Both the position numbers and the translations under genes were made by a program. The notes beneath the pieces are model-generated. The model saw nothing but the letters and a program-made list of their open reading frames with translations. It ran no database searches and was not told where the DNA came from. A DNA stretch of 64,000 bases, from contig NZ_JACFOY010000001.1 of the NCBI RefSeq assembly GCF_016102285.1, forward strand, positions 1,984,001 to 2,048,000. The letters are read 5' to 3'. Position 1 is the stretch's first letter; the number at the start of each line of letters is the position of its first letter. The stretch is from Bartonella sp. M0177. Lineage in GTDB: Bacteria > Pseudomonadota > Alphaproteobacteria > Rhizobiales > Rhizobiaceae. Positions 9,995 through 19,731 of the stretch are shown piece by piece.

Positions 9995-11140
9995 TTACAA
10001 AAGGTTACTTTTTAACTGGTCAGCTATTTCGCTATAAAGTTTGGCAAAAGTGCTTTGCGGTTTGGCAATATAGACCGGTGTACCGGCATCCGACAAAGCG
10101 CGCACATCCGGATCAAGCGGAATTTCGCCCAAAAATGGAACCTGCCGGTGGTGGGCTTCATTGCGTGCCCCGCCATGGCCGAAAATATCATAGCGCTTGC
10201 CGGTATCGGGAGCGATAAAATAGCTCATATTCTCGATCACGCCCAGAATCGGCACGCCGACCTTGGTAAACATCTCTATGCCCTTACGCGCGTCAACCAA
10301 TGCCAAATCCTGCGGGGTGGACACAATAACCGCGCCGGTCATCGGCACTTGCTGGGCAAGTGTCAATTGTGCGTCACCGGTGCCGGGGGGCATATCGACA
10401 ACCAAAACATCAAGTGGCCCCCATAAAACATCGCGCAAAAATTGGGTGACAGCCGACATCACCATGGGACCACGCCAAACCATTGGCCGGTCTTCATCCA
10501 CGAGAAAGCCCATCGACATCAATTTCAGGCCGAATTTTTCCAGCGTTTCAAGCTTGTTGCCTTCAACCGCGCGCGGGCGCTGGTTGATAAGGCCGGTGAG
10601 CCTCGGCAATGACGGCCCATAAATATCGGCGTCCAAGAGCCCCACTTTAAGCCCCTTGTCGGCAAGTGCCAAAGCCAGATTGATTGCGGTTGTCGATTTG
10701 CCAACGCCACCCTTTCCGGAGGCCACAGCAATAATGTGTTTAACCCCTTCAATCGGCTTTTTTTCACCAATGCCGTGGCTTGAACGGGCAATTTTCGGGG
10801 CGGCGTGCCCAGGTTCGACAACAATTCTTTTTGCCGGTGCTTTATGGGGTGCGGCGCTATTTGTCGTTTCACCGGCATTGGCCGACCCCTTTTTCTCGGC
10901 CGTCAATGTGACAATTGCGGCTTTAACGCCATCCATTGCCTCGACAACCTTCTGGGCGGCCTGTCGCAAAGGCTCCAGTTCTTGTGCCCGCTCATCCGGC
11001 ACAGTTATCGAAAAAAATACCTTGCCATCGGAAATAAATATTTCCGAAACAAGCCCGAGCGAAACAATATCGCTTTCAAAATCGGGCCCTTTGACCTTAC
11101 GCAATTCATCAACAACATCATCGCTTGTGATATTGGACAC
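9995..11140 (-). CDS. apbC: Mrp/ApbC-type iron-sulfur cluster carrier ATPase
   Basis: Members carry Fe-S clusters to target apoproteins in the cytosol. The 381-residue protein has an N-terminal MIP18/DUF59 domain (residues 5-80), a variable alanine-rich linker and a MinD-like P-loop domain. The deviant Walker A VASGKGGVGKSTTAINLA, DADIYGPSLPRL and VDMPPGTGDAQL are all clear. The usual cluster-binding CxxC after ENMSYF is absent: the sequence reads IAPDTGKRYDIFGHGGA. I believe this form occurs in other Rhizobiales, but that is from memory. The ATG at 11140 is used. The gene stands alone between two unrelated minus-strand genes. Confidence 0.92.
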   Translation of the reverse strand: MSNITSDDVVDELRKVKGPDFESDIVSLGLVSEIFISDGKVFFSITVPDERAQELEPLRQAAQKVVEAMDGVKAAIVTLTAEKKGSANAGETTNSAAPHKAPAKRIVVEPGHAAPKIARSSHGIGEKKPIEGVKHIIAVASGKGGVGKSTTAINLALALADKGLKVGLLDADIYGPSLPRLTGLINQRPRAVEGNKLETLEKFGLKLMSMGFLVDEDRPMVWRGPMVMSAVTQFLRDVLWGPLDVLVVDMPPGTGDAQLTLAQQVPMTGAVIVSTPQDLALVDARKGIEMFTKVGVPILGVIENMSYFIAPDTGKRYDIFGHGGARNEAHHRQVPFLGEIPLDPDVRALSDAGTPVYIAKPQSTFAKLYSEIADQLKSNLL

Positions 11141-11213
11141 GAACTTTTCCTTCCTGCAAATTTGCTGGATTTTTTTCTTTTCCTATCGCGGTGACAAGCC
11201 GTTGGTCAACCGG

Positions 11214-12365
11214 CTAATGTGCAGTTTTTCCGGTTTTTGTATTGGCCAGAATGCGGCTTGAATTCTGTTTGCCCAACCATTTCACAATAATCTCGCGATC
11301 TTTTTCGCCAATCATATGGTCACTGTCGACTATTTCAGTATCGACCTTGGCACCATTTTCGTTAAGCATGGCCGACAAAGCCGGTTGAAAAGGCGAATAA
11401 AGGGAATCCTTTTTCCCCGAAATAATCAGCGCATTTGTCTTTGACAAATTTGTATGCGGGTAAGTATCGAGAACCGGCATGGAACGCAAAAGAACTGCAC
11501 GCCGGACAAGCTCGGGATGGCGCATCATAACGACCGCCAGCAAATTGGCACCGTTCGAATAACCGACAAAGGTTGCCCGCGACAAATCATAACCATCATC
11601 TTCACCAAGATCGGTCAAAAACTTGACAAAAGCTTCCGCTTCGTCAACCGCATCTTTCTGATCGAATTTTGTCGGTGTAATTTTTTTAAACCAGCGCGTT
11701 TCACCATTTTGCACAATGCGCCCGCGAATGCCCAAAAGTGTTGCCTGTGGCCAAATCGGGCGGGCAAAGGAAAACAGTGTGGTTTCATCACCCCCCGATC
11801 CATGCAAGAGAATAATGACTTCGCCTGACGGGTTGGCTGCGCGGTCAATGCGATAACGGAAATTATCAAGACGAACAATATCGGCACGATCATCATTATT
11901 TTTTTGCATAAAAATTCCTTTATCCGGAGTCTTGTCGGCGGGGTCGGCTTCAGGATTGGCCTTCAAATTTCCCGGCAATTTTGCCAAACCGGATTTGAGC
12001 GGCAGCATACCGTTTTGAACCGTTCCGTTCGACATGGTCGCATTGACCTTCATCACCCTGCCCCGACTTTTTATAATATTACCACTTTCGGAAAAATTAC
12101 GGGCGGTGCTTGAACGCTCATTTTCACTATCGGATTTCGGCTTATCGGCTGCGCGATAATGGGTGCTGTCCGGCACTATCAACGGGCGGATAGCCGATGT
12201 GACCTCGTTTTCTTCCGCTCCGGTTGTTTTACCCGCAAAATTGTCATTCATGAAATGGCAAAACACATCCTTGACAGATGGTTGAGTGAAAGCCACGGCA
12301 TCACAAACAAAATTTGCCAATGCCAGAACAATAAACGCAAGAAAAAAAACGGACTTTTTTGTCAT
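11214..12365 (-). CDS. Exported alpha/beta hydrolase (carboxylesterase/phospholipase family) with a long N-terminal extension
   Basis: The C-terminal 210 residues form a compact serine hydrolase of the YpfH/MhqD-like carboxylesterase group. ILLHGSGGDE is the oxyanion-hole strand, GYSNGAN carries the nucleophile, GKKDSLYSP carries the likely Asp and DSDHMIG the His. The 383-residue product is much longer than the usual 200-220. The first 25 residues (MTKKSVFFLAFIVLALANF...) look like a signal peptide, followed by about 135 residues of low-complexity hydrophilic sequence before the catalytic domain. So it is probably periplasmic or secreted, unlike most relatives. The substrate is unknown. The start at 12365 has GGAG only two bases upstream, so the exact start is less certain, but no other start keeps the signal sequence whole. 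Confidence 0.82.
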   Translation of the reverse strand: MTKKSVFFLAFIVLALANFVCDAVAFTQPSVKDVFCHFMNDNFAGKTTGAEENEVTSAIRPLIVPDSTHYRAADKPKSDSENERSSTARNFSESGNIIKSRGRVMKVNATMSNGTVQNGMLPLKSGLAKLPGNLKANPEADPADKTPDKGIFMQKNNDDRADIVRLDNFRYRIDRAANPSGEVIILLHGSGGDETTLFSFARPIWPQATLLGIRGRIVQNGETRWFKKITPTKFDQKDAVDEAEAFVKFLTDLGEDDGYDLSRATFVGYSNGANLLAVVMMRHPELVRRAVLLRSMPVLDTYPHTNLSKTNALIISGKKDSLYSPFQPALSAMLNENGAKVDTEIVDSDHMIGEKDREIIVKWLGKQNSSRILANTKTGKTAH

Positions 12366-12594
12366 AACTCCATTATGCCGATGAACCTTTTAACAATTCT
12401 TCAATATAAGGGTTAAATGCTGTTTAACCAAAACAATTAGCAGTGAAGAGCCGATAGCGCCTATCTCAAGCGGTCAGGAAAACTTAAAAAGAAACGCACG
12501 GAAAAACGGCGCAGAACTTTCGCCACTCTTTATCAGTTGAAACACAATCAAATGAAACGCAAAACCGGCAGTACAAACTTTTTCAAATAAGCCC

Positions 12595-12849
12595 TTATCT
12601 TTTGGCAAAATTCCGGTAATCATTGCCGAAATACAAAATCATCCCCAGTCTCAAAGCCTCGAAACACATTATCCGGCGCAGAATTTCATCGGGAGTAGTA
12701 CAGCTGTTATCAAAGGAACGAAATTCTCTCAACGATCGTTCAACCTCGAAAACACTGTTGGCCGGTTGCTCGATCGAACGATTTTGCTTTGAAAGATATT
12801 GACGAATCATCAAGATCAGTCGTTGCATATCTGTGCAATGTTCGTTCAT
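12595..12849 (-). CDS. Possible small hypothetical protein
   Basis: An 84-residue frame starting at the ATG at 12849 (MNEHCTDMQRL). The ribosome site is weak. It would be soluble and helical, with FEALRLGMILYFGNDYRNF near the C-terminus. Longer in-frame starts exist up to 12915. I know no family and there is no operon context, so it may be spurious. Confidence 0.3.
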   Translation of the reverse strand: MNEHCTDMQRLILMIRQYLSKQNRSIEQPANSVFEVERSLREFRSFDNSCTTPDEILRRIMCFEALRLGMILYFGNDYRNFAKR

Positions 12850-13002
12850 CTTTCTACCCGATACACTTACGCTACAATTAACAATCATAGGTTGTTTTCT
12901 GGCTGAACACAACATTATTCTTTGAAAGGACTACATCAGGCCAATATTTTTTAATAAAAAGGCATTTTCTGATTGATCGGGTATTTATGAATTCGGGTAG
13001 TT

Positions 13003-14052
13003 ATGAATAAAGTTATTTTACATCGGGAAAACACTCTGTCACATTTTCTATTGCGTATTCTTGCAAAAATTGCGCGTATAGTGTGGGTCTGTTTTGCCTT
13101 TTTTATGCTGGTGTGGAGCCTCTTTGCTTTTTTCTACCAGTTACCGTTCAATATGGCGGGCTTTGTCTTTATTGCCGTTTTATGGGTGGTCGTCGGCATT
13201 TATGCGCTCGTCCTCGAATTCAAAACCCCATGGAAATCGCGCATTCTTTTAGCGCTCATGTTTATCGGCGTGATCATATGGTGGTCGACGATCAGGCCGA
13301 CACTGCACCGCGATTGGGCACCCGAACTTGCGCGCAGTGTGGAAGCCACATTCGACCCGATCAATCCCGATATTGTTCATCTTCAAAACATTCGCAATTT
13401 CGAATGGATTGCGCCTTACGAGGGCAAAGAAAACTGGGAAAACGGGACTTATAATATCAATGATCTTAACGGGCTTGATGTCTATCTATCCTACTGGATG
13501 GGCCCCTATATTGCCCATACGCTTGTGGGCTTCACCTTCAAGGACGGGCGCCATCTTGTGTTTTCTGCCGAAATCCGGCGCACAAAAGAACAGAGTTTTT
13601 CGGCTATTGGCGGTTTTTTCAAAGAATTCGAATTGATTATGATTGCCGCACCTGAAGAAGACATCATAAAATTGCGCACCGATATAAGGCATGAAAATGT
13701 TTATCGCTATCCGATCAATGTGGGGCAGGAAAAGATAAAAGAACTCTTTGTGAACTATCTCGAAACAGCCGATAAACTTGCCCATAAAGCACGTTTTTAT
13801 AACACGGTTACAGCCAATTGCACGACAGTGGTTTTCGATATGGCCCGCATACTTAACCCCGGTATTCCGCTTGACTGGCGCATTCTCTTTTCAGGACAGC
13901 TCCCCTCCTATCTTTATGACCTTAAAGTGGTCGATACGAAAAAAACGTTAAAAGAGCTTGTTGACGAAGCCCATATAGAGCCCCAGATAAATGGCCGCCG
14001 TGACCAATATTCTGTTGAAATTAGACGGGTGCGAAATACGAACGGCAATTGA
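13003..14052 (+). CDS. DUF4105 (Lnb N-terminal periplasmic domain) membrane protein
   Basis: The 349-residue protein starts with three hydrophobic segments (residues about 15-40, 45-65 and 75-90), followed by a periplasmic domain. That domain matches DUF4105 by its VHLQNIRNFEW entry, the LVGFTFKDGRHLVFSAEIRR strand pair and the Cys-centred TVTANCTTVVFD near residue 270. The family is found next to or fused with membrane enzymes in many Gram-negative bacteria and has no agreed function. The ATG at 13003 is the first in the frame. It faces away from the minus-strand block and precedes rpmH by 150 bases. Confidence 0.8.
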   Translation: MNKVILHRENTLSHFLLRILAKIARIVWVCFAFFMLVWSLFAFFYQLPFNMAGFVFIAVLWVVVGIYALVLEFKTPWKSRILLALMFIGVIIWWSTIRPTLHRDWAPELARSVEATFDPINPDIVHLQNIRNFEWIAPYEGKENWENGTYNINDLNGLDVYLSYWMGPYIAHTLVGFTFKDGRHLVFSAEIRRTKEQSFSAIGGFFKEFELIMIAAPEEDIIKLRTDIRHENVYRYPINVGQEKIKELFVNYLETADKLAHKARFYNTVTANCTTVVFDMARILNPGIPLDWRILFSGQLPSYLYDLKVVDTKKTLKELVDEAHIEPQINGRRDQYSVEIRRVRNTNGN

Positions 14053-14204
14053 CTCGATGAAAACTAAACCGTATAAGCGCAAAAATTGCCCTGTAACTTT
14101 GTTTAGAGTACTTTATGCAGAGGGACAAGGTTTGAAAACTGTTCAACCGGCGGAAAACCGCACATAGAACCAAGAAGGGCCGCACGCCGCGGTATGTTAA
14201 ATAA

Positions 14205-14339
14205 ATGAAACGTACATATCAACCGTCCAAACTCGTCCGTAAACGCCGCCACGGCTTCCGTGCGCGCATGGCAACCCTTGGTGGCCGTAAAGTCGTCGCT
14301 GCTCGCCGCAACCGCGGTCGCAAGCGCCTTTCAGCCTGA
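14205..14339 (+). CDS. rpmH: 50S ribosomal protein L34
   Basis: A 44-codon gene whose product begins [20 protein letters not shown] and ends NRGRKRLSA, the invariant bacterial L34. It is rich in Arg and Lys as expected. It stands first in the classical rpmH-rnpA-yidC order. There is no dnaA upstream, so this is not evidence for an origin here. Confidence 0.98.
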   Translation: MKRTYQPSKLVRKRRHGFRARMATLGGRKVVAARRNRGRKRLSA

Positions 14340-14511
14340 TTTTTCATTTTTCCGGTTTTTCAATTTTCCGTTTTTTCATGGATTCTACAACGACGGGAAA
14401 GATAGGCTTTATGACCGGCTGTTTTTCCCGTTTCCGTTGCAAAAAGGCCAGTGTCGAGACGTCCTTTAAAACCCGCTCTTTCAAGGCAGAGTTTTGTCAG
14501 AGGTTTTTCCG

Positions 14512-14880
14512 ATGAGTGAGAAATCCTTCCTCCGCCTTCGTAAAAGGGCGGATTTTTTGGCATTAAGAAACGGTGAAAAACGGCGCGGTCCGTTTTTTCT
14601 TCTCGAATCGAAAAGCCGGAATTTGCCGGAAGAAATCAGGGCAATAACACCGCCGCGTGTCGGTTTTACTGTCACACGCAAAAATGGTAATGCAGTCAAG
14701 CGTAATCGCATCAAACGGCGTTTACGCGAGGCTTTCCGGCTTTCATTAAAGCGTGACATTGCCGCCGGGACAGATTATGTCATTATTGCGCGGCCCGATG
14801 CGCTTCTAGCATCATTCGACAGTCTGACCGGAGAAATGGAACGCCGGTTCAGGCAAAAATTACAAAACTCGAAACGGTAA
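14512..14880 (+). CDS. rnpA: Ribonuclease P protein component
   Basis: RnpA is the protein subunit that helps the RNase P RNA remove 5' leaders from tRNA precursors. The 122-residue product has the family signature [14 protein letters not shown] and the [17 protein letters not shown] strand-loop. I choose the ATG at 14512 ([15 protein letters not shown]), which has AGAGG upstream at a good distance; an upstream TTG would add six residues. It lies between rpmH and yidC and is probably cotranscribed with yidC, whose start follows 14 bases after its stop. Confidence 0.95.
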   Translation: MSEKSFLRLRKRADFLALRNGEKRRGPFFLLESKSRNLPEEIRAITPPRVGFTVTRKNGNAVKRNRIKRRLREAFRLSLKRDIAAGTDYVIIARPDALLASFDSLTGEMERRFRQKLQNSKR

Positions 14881-14894
14881 CAGGACAATCGCTC

Positions 14895-16742
14895 ATGGAA
14901 TATAATCGTAATTTTTTCATTGCTATTGGATTGTCGCTCCTTATCATTCTTGCATGGCAGTATTTTTATGTTGCGCCGAAAAATGCCGACCAGCAAAAGG
15001 CTCAGGAAATTGCCCGCCAGATCGAGAAAGATGAAAACGCGCAAAATCAGGCCGTTCCGACTGCCGAAAATGGCACTGTAACACCGCCGCAAAACAAAGA
15101 AGAAAACAACCCCGCCGGTATTGAAATGACACCGGACGCACGGGATGCGGCGCTTAAAAAATCCAAACGTGTTGCAATTGATACGCCCGAGCTTCAAGGG
15201 TCGATCAATCTTGTCGGCGCCCAGTTCGATGACCTGTTTTTGAAAAATTACCGTTTGACGGTTGACAAAAATTCGCCGGAAATTGCCCTTCTTAATCCGA
15301 ACGGGTTCAACACAACCTATATTGCCGAATTCGGTTTTACCGGCAAGGGTTTGCCCGCCGGAAGCCTGCCGCAATTCAACACCGAATGGAAGGTCGATGG
15401 CGAAAACACAACCTTGACCCCCAAGACACCTGTCCATCTTGTCTATGATAACGGTCAGGGACAAGTCTTCCACCGTGTCATCTCGGTTGACGAAAATTAT
15501 ATGTTCACCATTTCCGACAGCATCACCAATAATGCCTCGTCGGTTGTAAGCCTTCTGCCTTATGCGCGCGTTGCCCGCGCTGCTCCTCCCGAACACGCAA
15601 GTGCCACCTATCTTCTTCATGAAGGCATGATCGGCGTTGCCGGTGATGATGGCCTCAAGGAAGAAAAATATTCCGCATTAAAAGATTTGAAGCCCGATGC
15701 GTCGAACGAAAAGAAAATGGTTTTCGACAAGGTCAAAGGCGGCTTTATCGGCATTACCGACAAATATTGGGCAGTTGCTGCTATTCCTCCGCAGGATGAA
15801 GAATATACCAGCCGTTTTGTCTATTTCGACCGTCTTTCCACCCATTATCAATCGGATTTGACGGGCAAGGCCATCACTGTTGCCTCCGGTACAACCGAAA
15901 CCGTTACCAATCATCTGTTTGCTGGTGCAAAACGCGTTGAAACCATCAATGCCTATCAGGACAATCTGAAGATTTTAAAATTCGAATTGTTGATTGACTG
16001 GGGCTGGTTCTCGATCATCACCAAGCCGATGTTTGCTCTGATCGACATTCTCTATAAGCTCACCAACAATTTCGGCGTTGCTATTCTGCTTGTCACTGTC
16101 ATTTTGAAGGCGGTTTTATTCCCGCTTGCCAACAAGTCCTATAAGTCCATGGCTCGCATGAAGGTTGTACAACCGGCCATGATGGAAATCCGCACCAAAT
16201 ATGCCGATGACAAGGTCAAGCAGCAACAAGCCATTATGGAGCTTTACAGAACCGAGAAAATCAATCCGCTTGCCGGTTGCTGGCCGCTTCTGGTGCAATT
16301 CCCGATTTTCTTTGCCCTTTATAAAGTGCTCTATATCACCATTGAAATGCGCCATGCGCCGTTCTTTGGCTGGATTCAGGACCTTGCAGCCCCCGACCCG
16401 ACATCGCTCTTCAATCTGTTCGGTTGGCTTCCCTATAATGTTCCGGCATTTTTGATGATTGGCGCATGGCCTGTCATTATGGGTATCACCATGTTCTTGC
16501 AAATGCGCATGAACCCGACACCCCCCGACCCGACACAGGCCATGATTTTCACATGGATGCCGATTGTCTTTACCTTCATGCTCGCCTCGTTTCCTGCCGG
16601 TCTCGTTATTTACTGGGCATGGAACAACACGCTGTCGATCTGCCAGCAGGCAATCATCATGAAACGTCAGGGTGCAAAGATCGAACTTTGGGACAATCTC
16701 AAAGCCATCTTCAAAAAGAAACCAAAGAAAGAGACCAAATAA
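14895..16742 (+). CDS. yidC: Membrane protein insertase YidC
   Basis: YidC inserts and folds inner-membrane proteins, alone or with SecYEG. The 615-residue length suits a Gram-negative YidC. Residues 5-25 are the first membrane helix, followed by a hydrophilic linker and the large periplasmic P1 domain. The conserved insertase core starts near residue 355: WGWFSIITKPMFALIDILY, then KSYKSMARMKVVQPAM, INPLAGCWPLLVQFPIFFALY and a final VIYWAWNNTLSICQQ. The tail is Lys-rich, as usual. The ATG at 14895 is clear. Its stop touches the engB start. Confidence 0.98.
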   Translation: MEYNRNFFIAIGLSLLIILAWQYFYVAPKNADQQKAQEIARQIEKDENAQNQAVPTAENGTVTPPQNKEENNPAGIEMTPDARDAALKKSKRVAIDTPELQGSINLVGAQFDDLFLKNYRLTVDKNSPEIALLNPNGFNTTYIAEFGFTGKGLPAGSLPQFNTEWKVDGENTTLTPKTPVHLVYDNGQGQVFHRVISVDENYMFTISDSITNNASSVVSLLPYARVARAAPPEHASATYLLHEGMIGVAGDDGLKEEKYSALKDLKPDASNEKKMVFDKVKGGFIGITDKYWAVAAIPPQDEEYTSRFVYFDRLSTHYQSDLTGKAITVASGTTETVTNHLFAGAKRVETINAYQDNLKILKFELLIDWGWFSIITKPMFALIDILYKLTNNFGVAILLVTVILKAVLFPLANKSYKSMARMKVVQPAMMEIRTKYADDKVKQQQAIMELYRTEKINPLAGCWPLLVQFPIFFALYKVLYITIEMRHAPFFGWIQDLAAPDPTSLFNLFGWLPYNVPAFLMIGAWPVIMGITMFLQMRMNPTPPDPTQAMIFTWMPIVFTFMLASFPAGLVIYWAWNNTLSICQQAIIMKRQGAKIELWDNLKAIFKKKPKKETK

Positions 16743-17399
16743 GTGACAGACAGTCCTGCATTGGCGGGACTTTTTGCCCGTAACTGGATTTTTATCCGCG
16801 GTGTACCGGCAATGAAGTTTCTGCCGCCCGAAGGGCCAGCCGAAATTGCCTTTGCCGGCCGTTCCAATGTCGGCAAGTCCTCGCTCATCAACGCGCTGGT
16901 CGGCCATAAGGGGCTTGCCCGCACGTCGAATACGCCCGGCCGCACACAGGAACTCAACTATTTTGTGCCGGACGGCTTTGCCGGCACTGTGGACGATTTG
17001 CCGCCGCTCGCACTTGTCGATATGCCGGGCTATGGCTTTGCCGAAGCCCCGAAAGCGCAGGTCGATCAATGGACAAAACTCATTTTCGATTATCTGCGCG
17101 GCCGCACCACTTTAAAACGCGTTTATGTGCTGATTGATTCCCGCCATGGCATTAAAAAGAATGACGGGGATGTGCTCACCCTTCTTGATAAAGCGGCTGT
17201 TTCCTATCAGATTGTTCTCACAAAAATCGACAAAATCAAACCGGCCGAGCTTCAAAAACTGATTGATAACACCCATAAGGTGATCGTCAAACGGCCTGCC
17301 GCTTTTCCCCATATCATCGCCACCTCTTCCGAAAAAGGAATTGGCCTTGATGATTTGAGAGGAACGATTTTAGAGGCCGCCAATCCGCTTGCCCGATAA
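16743..17399 (+). CDS. engB: Ribosome-biogenesis GTP-binding protein EngB (YihA/YsxC)
   Basis: EngB is an essential GTPase in assembly of the large ribosomal subunit. The 218-residue product has G1 [14 protein letters not shown], the G2 region [11 protein letters not shown]3 DMPGYG and G4 TKID, plus the C-terminal [14 protein letters not shown] loop. The GTG at 16743 directly follows the yidC stop, with no gap, so coupling is likely. The usual Rhizobiales partner argB, which often follows engB, is not here; the next 500 bases hold no gene. Confidence 0.95.
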   Translation: MTDSPALAGLFARNWIFIRGVPAMKFLPPEGPAEIAFAGRSNVGKSSLINALVGHKGLARTSNTPGRTQELNYFVPDGFAGTVDDLPPLALVDMPGYGFAEAPKAQVDQWTKLIFDYLRGRTTLKRVYVLIDSRHGIKKNDGDVLTLLDKAAVSYQIVLTKIDKIKPAELQKLIDNTHKVIVKRPAAFPHIIATSSEKGIGLDDLRGTILEAANPLAR

Positions 17400-17927
17400 G
17401 TTTTGTTCCTCGGATTTTGCCTGTTCAAATTTTACTCGTTCAAGTTTTGCCCCGTCAATTTTTGTACAATTAATTTTTGCCCCTTCAACTATTGTCCGAC
17501 GTCATTTTCAAATGTGACGGGCAAAAATGCAGGCCGCAAAAACACCGGCAAAAACCGTTTTGGCACACCTGAAACTATTTGCGCTCAAAGCCTCACAAGC
17601 CGAACCCTTTTTTAAAAACCGGTTCTGTTCCTTGTCCAAAAACATTTTTCAAAGGGTCGGCTTACAATTGAACTCTTAAAGAAATTTTGAGAGGGCAAGA
17701 CAAAAACACCCCGAACGTCAAGACAAGTCATGAATACATCTTTTCAGCTTCACCGGTTTATACATTCCGTTGTCAAATTATTAACGTTGAGAGACAATTT
17801 TTTGCCGCGTTTTACAATTGGTTAAGCATGAGTGTTGCAACAGGGGGTGCATCGTGGTTCCCTTTCTTGTTCTTCGGGCGAATGGGTTCTATAAGGTCTT
17901 TTGAAGTTTTTAAAAACCAGAGTAGTC
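17400..17927. other. Gene-free gap with a decayed repeat
   Basis: There is no credible gene. Bases 17424-17495 hold a T-rich decayed tandem repeat (units about 15-17 bases, consensus GTTCAATTTTTGCCCC). The rest shows no structure I can name. Confidence 0.5.
17424..17495. repeat. Decayed tandem repeat, period about 15-17, five units
   Basis: Successive units resemble TTCAAGTTTTGCCCC, with several substitutions and one- to two-base length changes. It lies 25 bases after the engB stop. Confidence 0.7.
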
Positions 17928-18620
17928 ATGCTAACGCTTTTTCATCATCCGATGTCTTCTTCGTCCCGTTTTGTAAGGCTCATCCTTAACGAATATGATG
18001 TTGCCACCAATCTTATCGAAGAGCATGAATGGGCGCGCCGGCGCGAGTTTCTTGCGCTCAATCCGGCTGGCAGCGTACCGGTATTGTTAGCCGAGCGGGA
18101 AGTGCCGCTTTGCGGCGCCTATGTCATTTATGAATATCTTGATGAAACACGCGGCGGCTTGCGTCGTGACCAGCGCTTCTTTCCCGAAAACCCGCTTGAA
18201 CGCGCAGAAGTGCGCCGCCTGACCGAATGGTTCTTATCGAAGTTTGAAAGCGAAGTAACCCGTCACATCGTGCGCGAACGTATTTATAAACGCGAAATTC
18301 CGCTCGCACAGGGTGGTGGTGCGCCCGATTCACAAACTTTGCGTAATGCCCGTGCCAATATCCGCCCGCATATGAAATATCTGGAATGGCTTTCCGCCTC
18401 GCGCGACTGGCTTGCCGGAACGTCCATTTCCTATGCCGATCTTGCCGCTGCTGCAGCTCTTTCTGTCCTTGATTTTATGGGAGAAATCGACTGGAAAACT
18501 TTTCCTGCCTCGCGCGACTGGTATATGCGCATCAAATCGAGACCCTCGTTCCGTCCGCTTTTGAATGACCGCATAAGAGGCATTGCTCCGAGCACGCATT
18601 ATGCCGATCTCGACTTCTAG
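17928..18620 (+). CDS. Glutathione S-transferase family protein
   Basis: The 230-residue protein has the usual two-domain layout. The N-terminal thioredoxin-fold part reads MLTLFHHPMSSSSRFVR, with a cluster of serines where the catalytic Ser/Cys sits, NPAGSVPVLL and the cis-Pro, then the glutathione-binding YVIYEYLDE. The helical C-terminal domain has ISYADLAAAAALSVLDF. Substrate cannot be inferred. The ATG at 17928 aligns with the family start; a TTG at 17901 would add nine residues. Its last 20 bases overlap the queG start in another frame, suggesting coupling. Confidence 0.88.
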   Translation: MLTLFHHPMSSSSRFVRLILNEYDVATNLIEEHEWARRREFLALNPAGSVPVLLAEREVPLCGAYVIYEYLDETRGGLRRDQRFFPENPLERAEVRRLTEWFLSKFESEVTRHIVRERIYKREIPLAQGGGAPDSQTLRNARANIRPHMKYLEWLSASRDWLAGTSISYADLAAAAALSVLDFMGEIDWKTFPASRDWYMRIKSRPSFRPLLNDRIRGIAPSTHYADLDF

Positions 18621-19731
18621 CGACAAAGCAAAACTCAAGGATTTTCTTATCAAAGAAGCCGCAGCGCAAGGTTTCGATGCCATAGCGATTACCGGTTGTA
18701 ACAATCAAAAAGCCGCCCATCACCTCGTCGAAGCTTTACACCAAGGCTATCACGGCACTATGGAATGGATGGTTGAAACCGCCAAACGTCGTATGGAACC
18801 TGCCAATTTATGGCCGGACGTCAAATCGGTCATTATGCTTGCAATGAATTACGGGCCGGACGCGCATGAATTCCACCAGAAACCTGACAAAAGCTCCGGC
18901 AATATTTCCTATTATGCCCGCCATCGTGATTATCATGAATTGATAAAAGGGCGTCTCAAGCAGATCGCTTCGCGCTTTGTTTCGCGTTTTGGTGGCGATG
19001 TCAAAGTGTTTGTCGATACCGCACCCGTCATGGAAAAACCGCTCGCCCAACTTGCCGGACTTGGCTGGCAGGGAAAACACACAAATCTTGTAAGCCGTGA
19101 ATTCGGCTCATGGCTTTTTCTCGGTTCCATTTTTACCGATGTGGAACTCCCCTTTAACGAGCCGGAAGTCGACCATTGCGGTTCCTGCCACGCCTGTCTT
19201 TCCGCCTGCCCTACCCACGCCTTTCCCGCCCCTTATCAGCTTGATGCACGCCGCTGCATCTCCTACCTGACCATCGAACTCAAAGAACAAATTCCGCTTT
19301 CATTCCGCAAAGCCATCGGCAACCGCATTTATGGCTGTGATGATTGCCTTTCCGCCTGCCCGTGGAACAAATTTGCCCGCAACACACGTGAAATCAAACT
19401 CAAAGCACGAGAAGATCTGATTGCCCCGAAACTCGATTTTCTTTTAAAGCTTGATGATGCAGCTTTCCGTTCGTTTTTCACCGCGTCTCCGGTCAAACGT
19501 ATCGGGCGCAATCGTTTCATAAGAAATTGCCTCATTGCTGCGGGAAACAGCGCCGACCGCTCGCTTGTCACTGTGGTAAAGCCGCATTTGGAAGATCCCG
19601 ATCCGCTTGTTGCCGGTATGGCCGTCTGGGCCTTGAAACAACTCCTAACCAAAGTCGAATTTGATGAATTGGCAAAGCGTTCTATAACATTCTCTTCTAA
19701 CCCCGATGTGTTAAAGGAATGGGAAGATTGA
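18601..19731 (+). CDS. queG: Epoxyqueuosine reductase
   Basis: QueG reduces epoxyqueuosine to queuosine in tRNA anticodons, using cobalamin and two [4Fe-4S] clusters. The 376-residue protein has MEWM near residue 60, a cobalamin-binding middle region with KVFVDTAPVMEKPLAQLAGLGWQGK and the two ferredoxin-like cysteine clusters, CGSCHACLSACPTHAF and CDDCLSACPWNKF. The C-terminal part has HEAT-like repeats. The ATG at 18601 lies inside the end of the transferase gene. With metH, this makes a second cobalamin-dependent enzyme in the window. Confidence 0.95.
   Translation: MPISTSSDKAKLKDFLIKEAAAQGFDAIAITGCNNQKAAHHLVEALHQGYHGTMEWMVETAKRRMEPANLWPDVKSVIMLAMNYGPDAHEFHQKPDKSSGNISYYARHRDYHELIKGRLKQIASRFVSRFGGDVKVFVDTAPVMEKPLAQLAGLGWQGKHTNLVSREFGSWLFLGSIFTDVELPFNEPEVDHCGSCHACLSACPTHAFPAPYQLDARRCISYLTIELKEQIPLSFRKAIGNRIYGCDDCLSACPWNKFARNTREIKLKAREDLIAPKLDFLLKLDDAAFRSFFTASPVKRIGRNRFIRNCLIAAGNSADRSLVTVVKPHLEDPDPLVAGMAVWALKQLLTKVEFDELAKRSITFSSNPDVLKEWED

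Noticed and set aside
14053-14204. Possible replication origin next to rpmH
   Set aside because: rpmH lies near oriC in many bacteria, but no dnaA gene or cluster of DnaA boxes is visible here.
14775-15620. 281-residue frame antisense to yidC
   Set aside because: yidC is certain on the other strand, and the antisense product has no recognisable domain.
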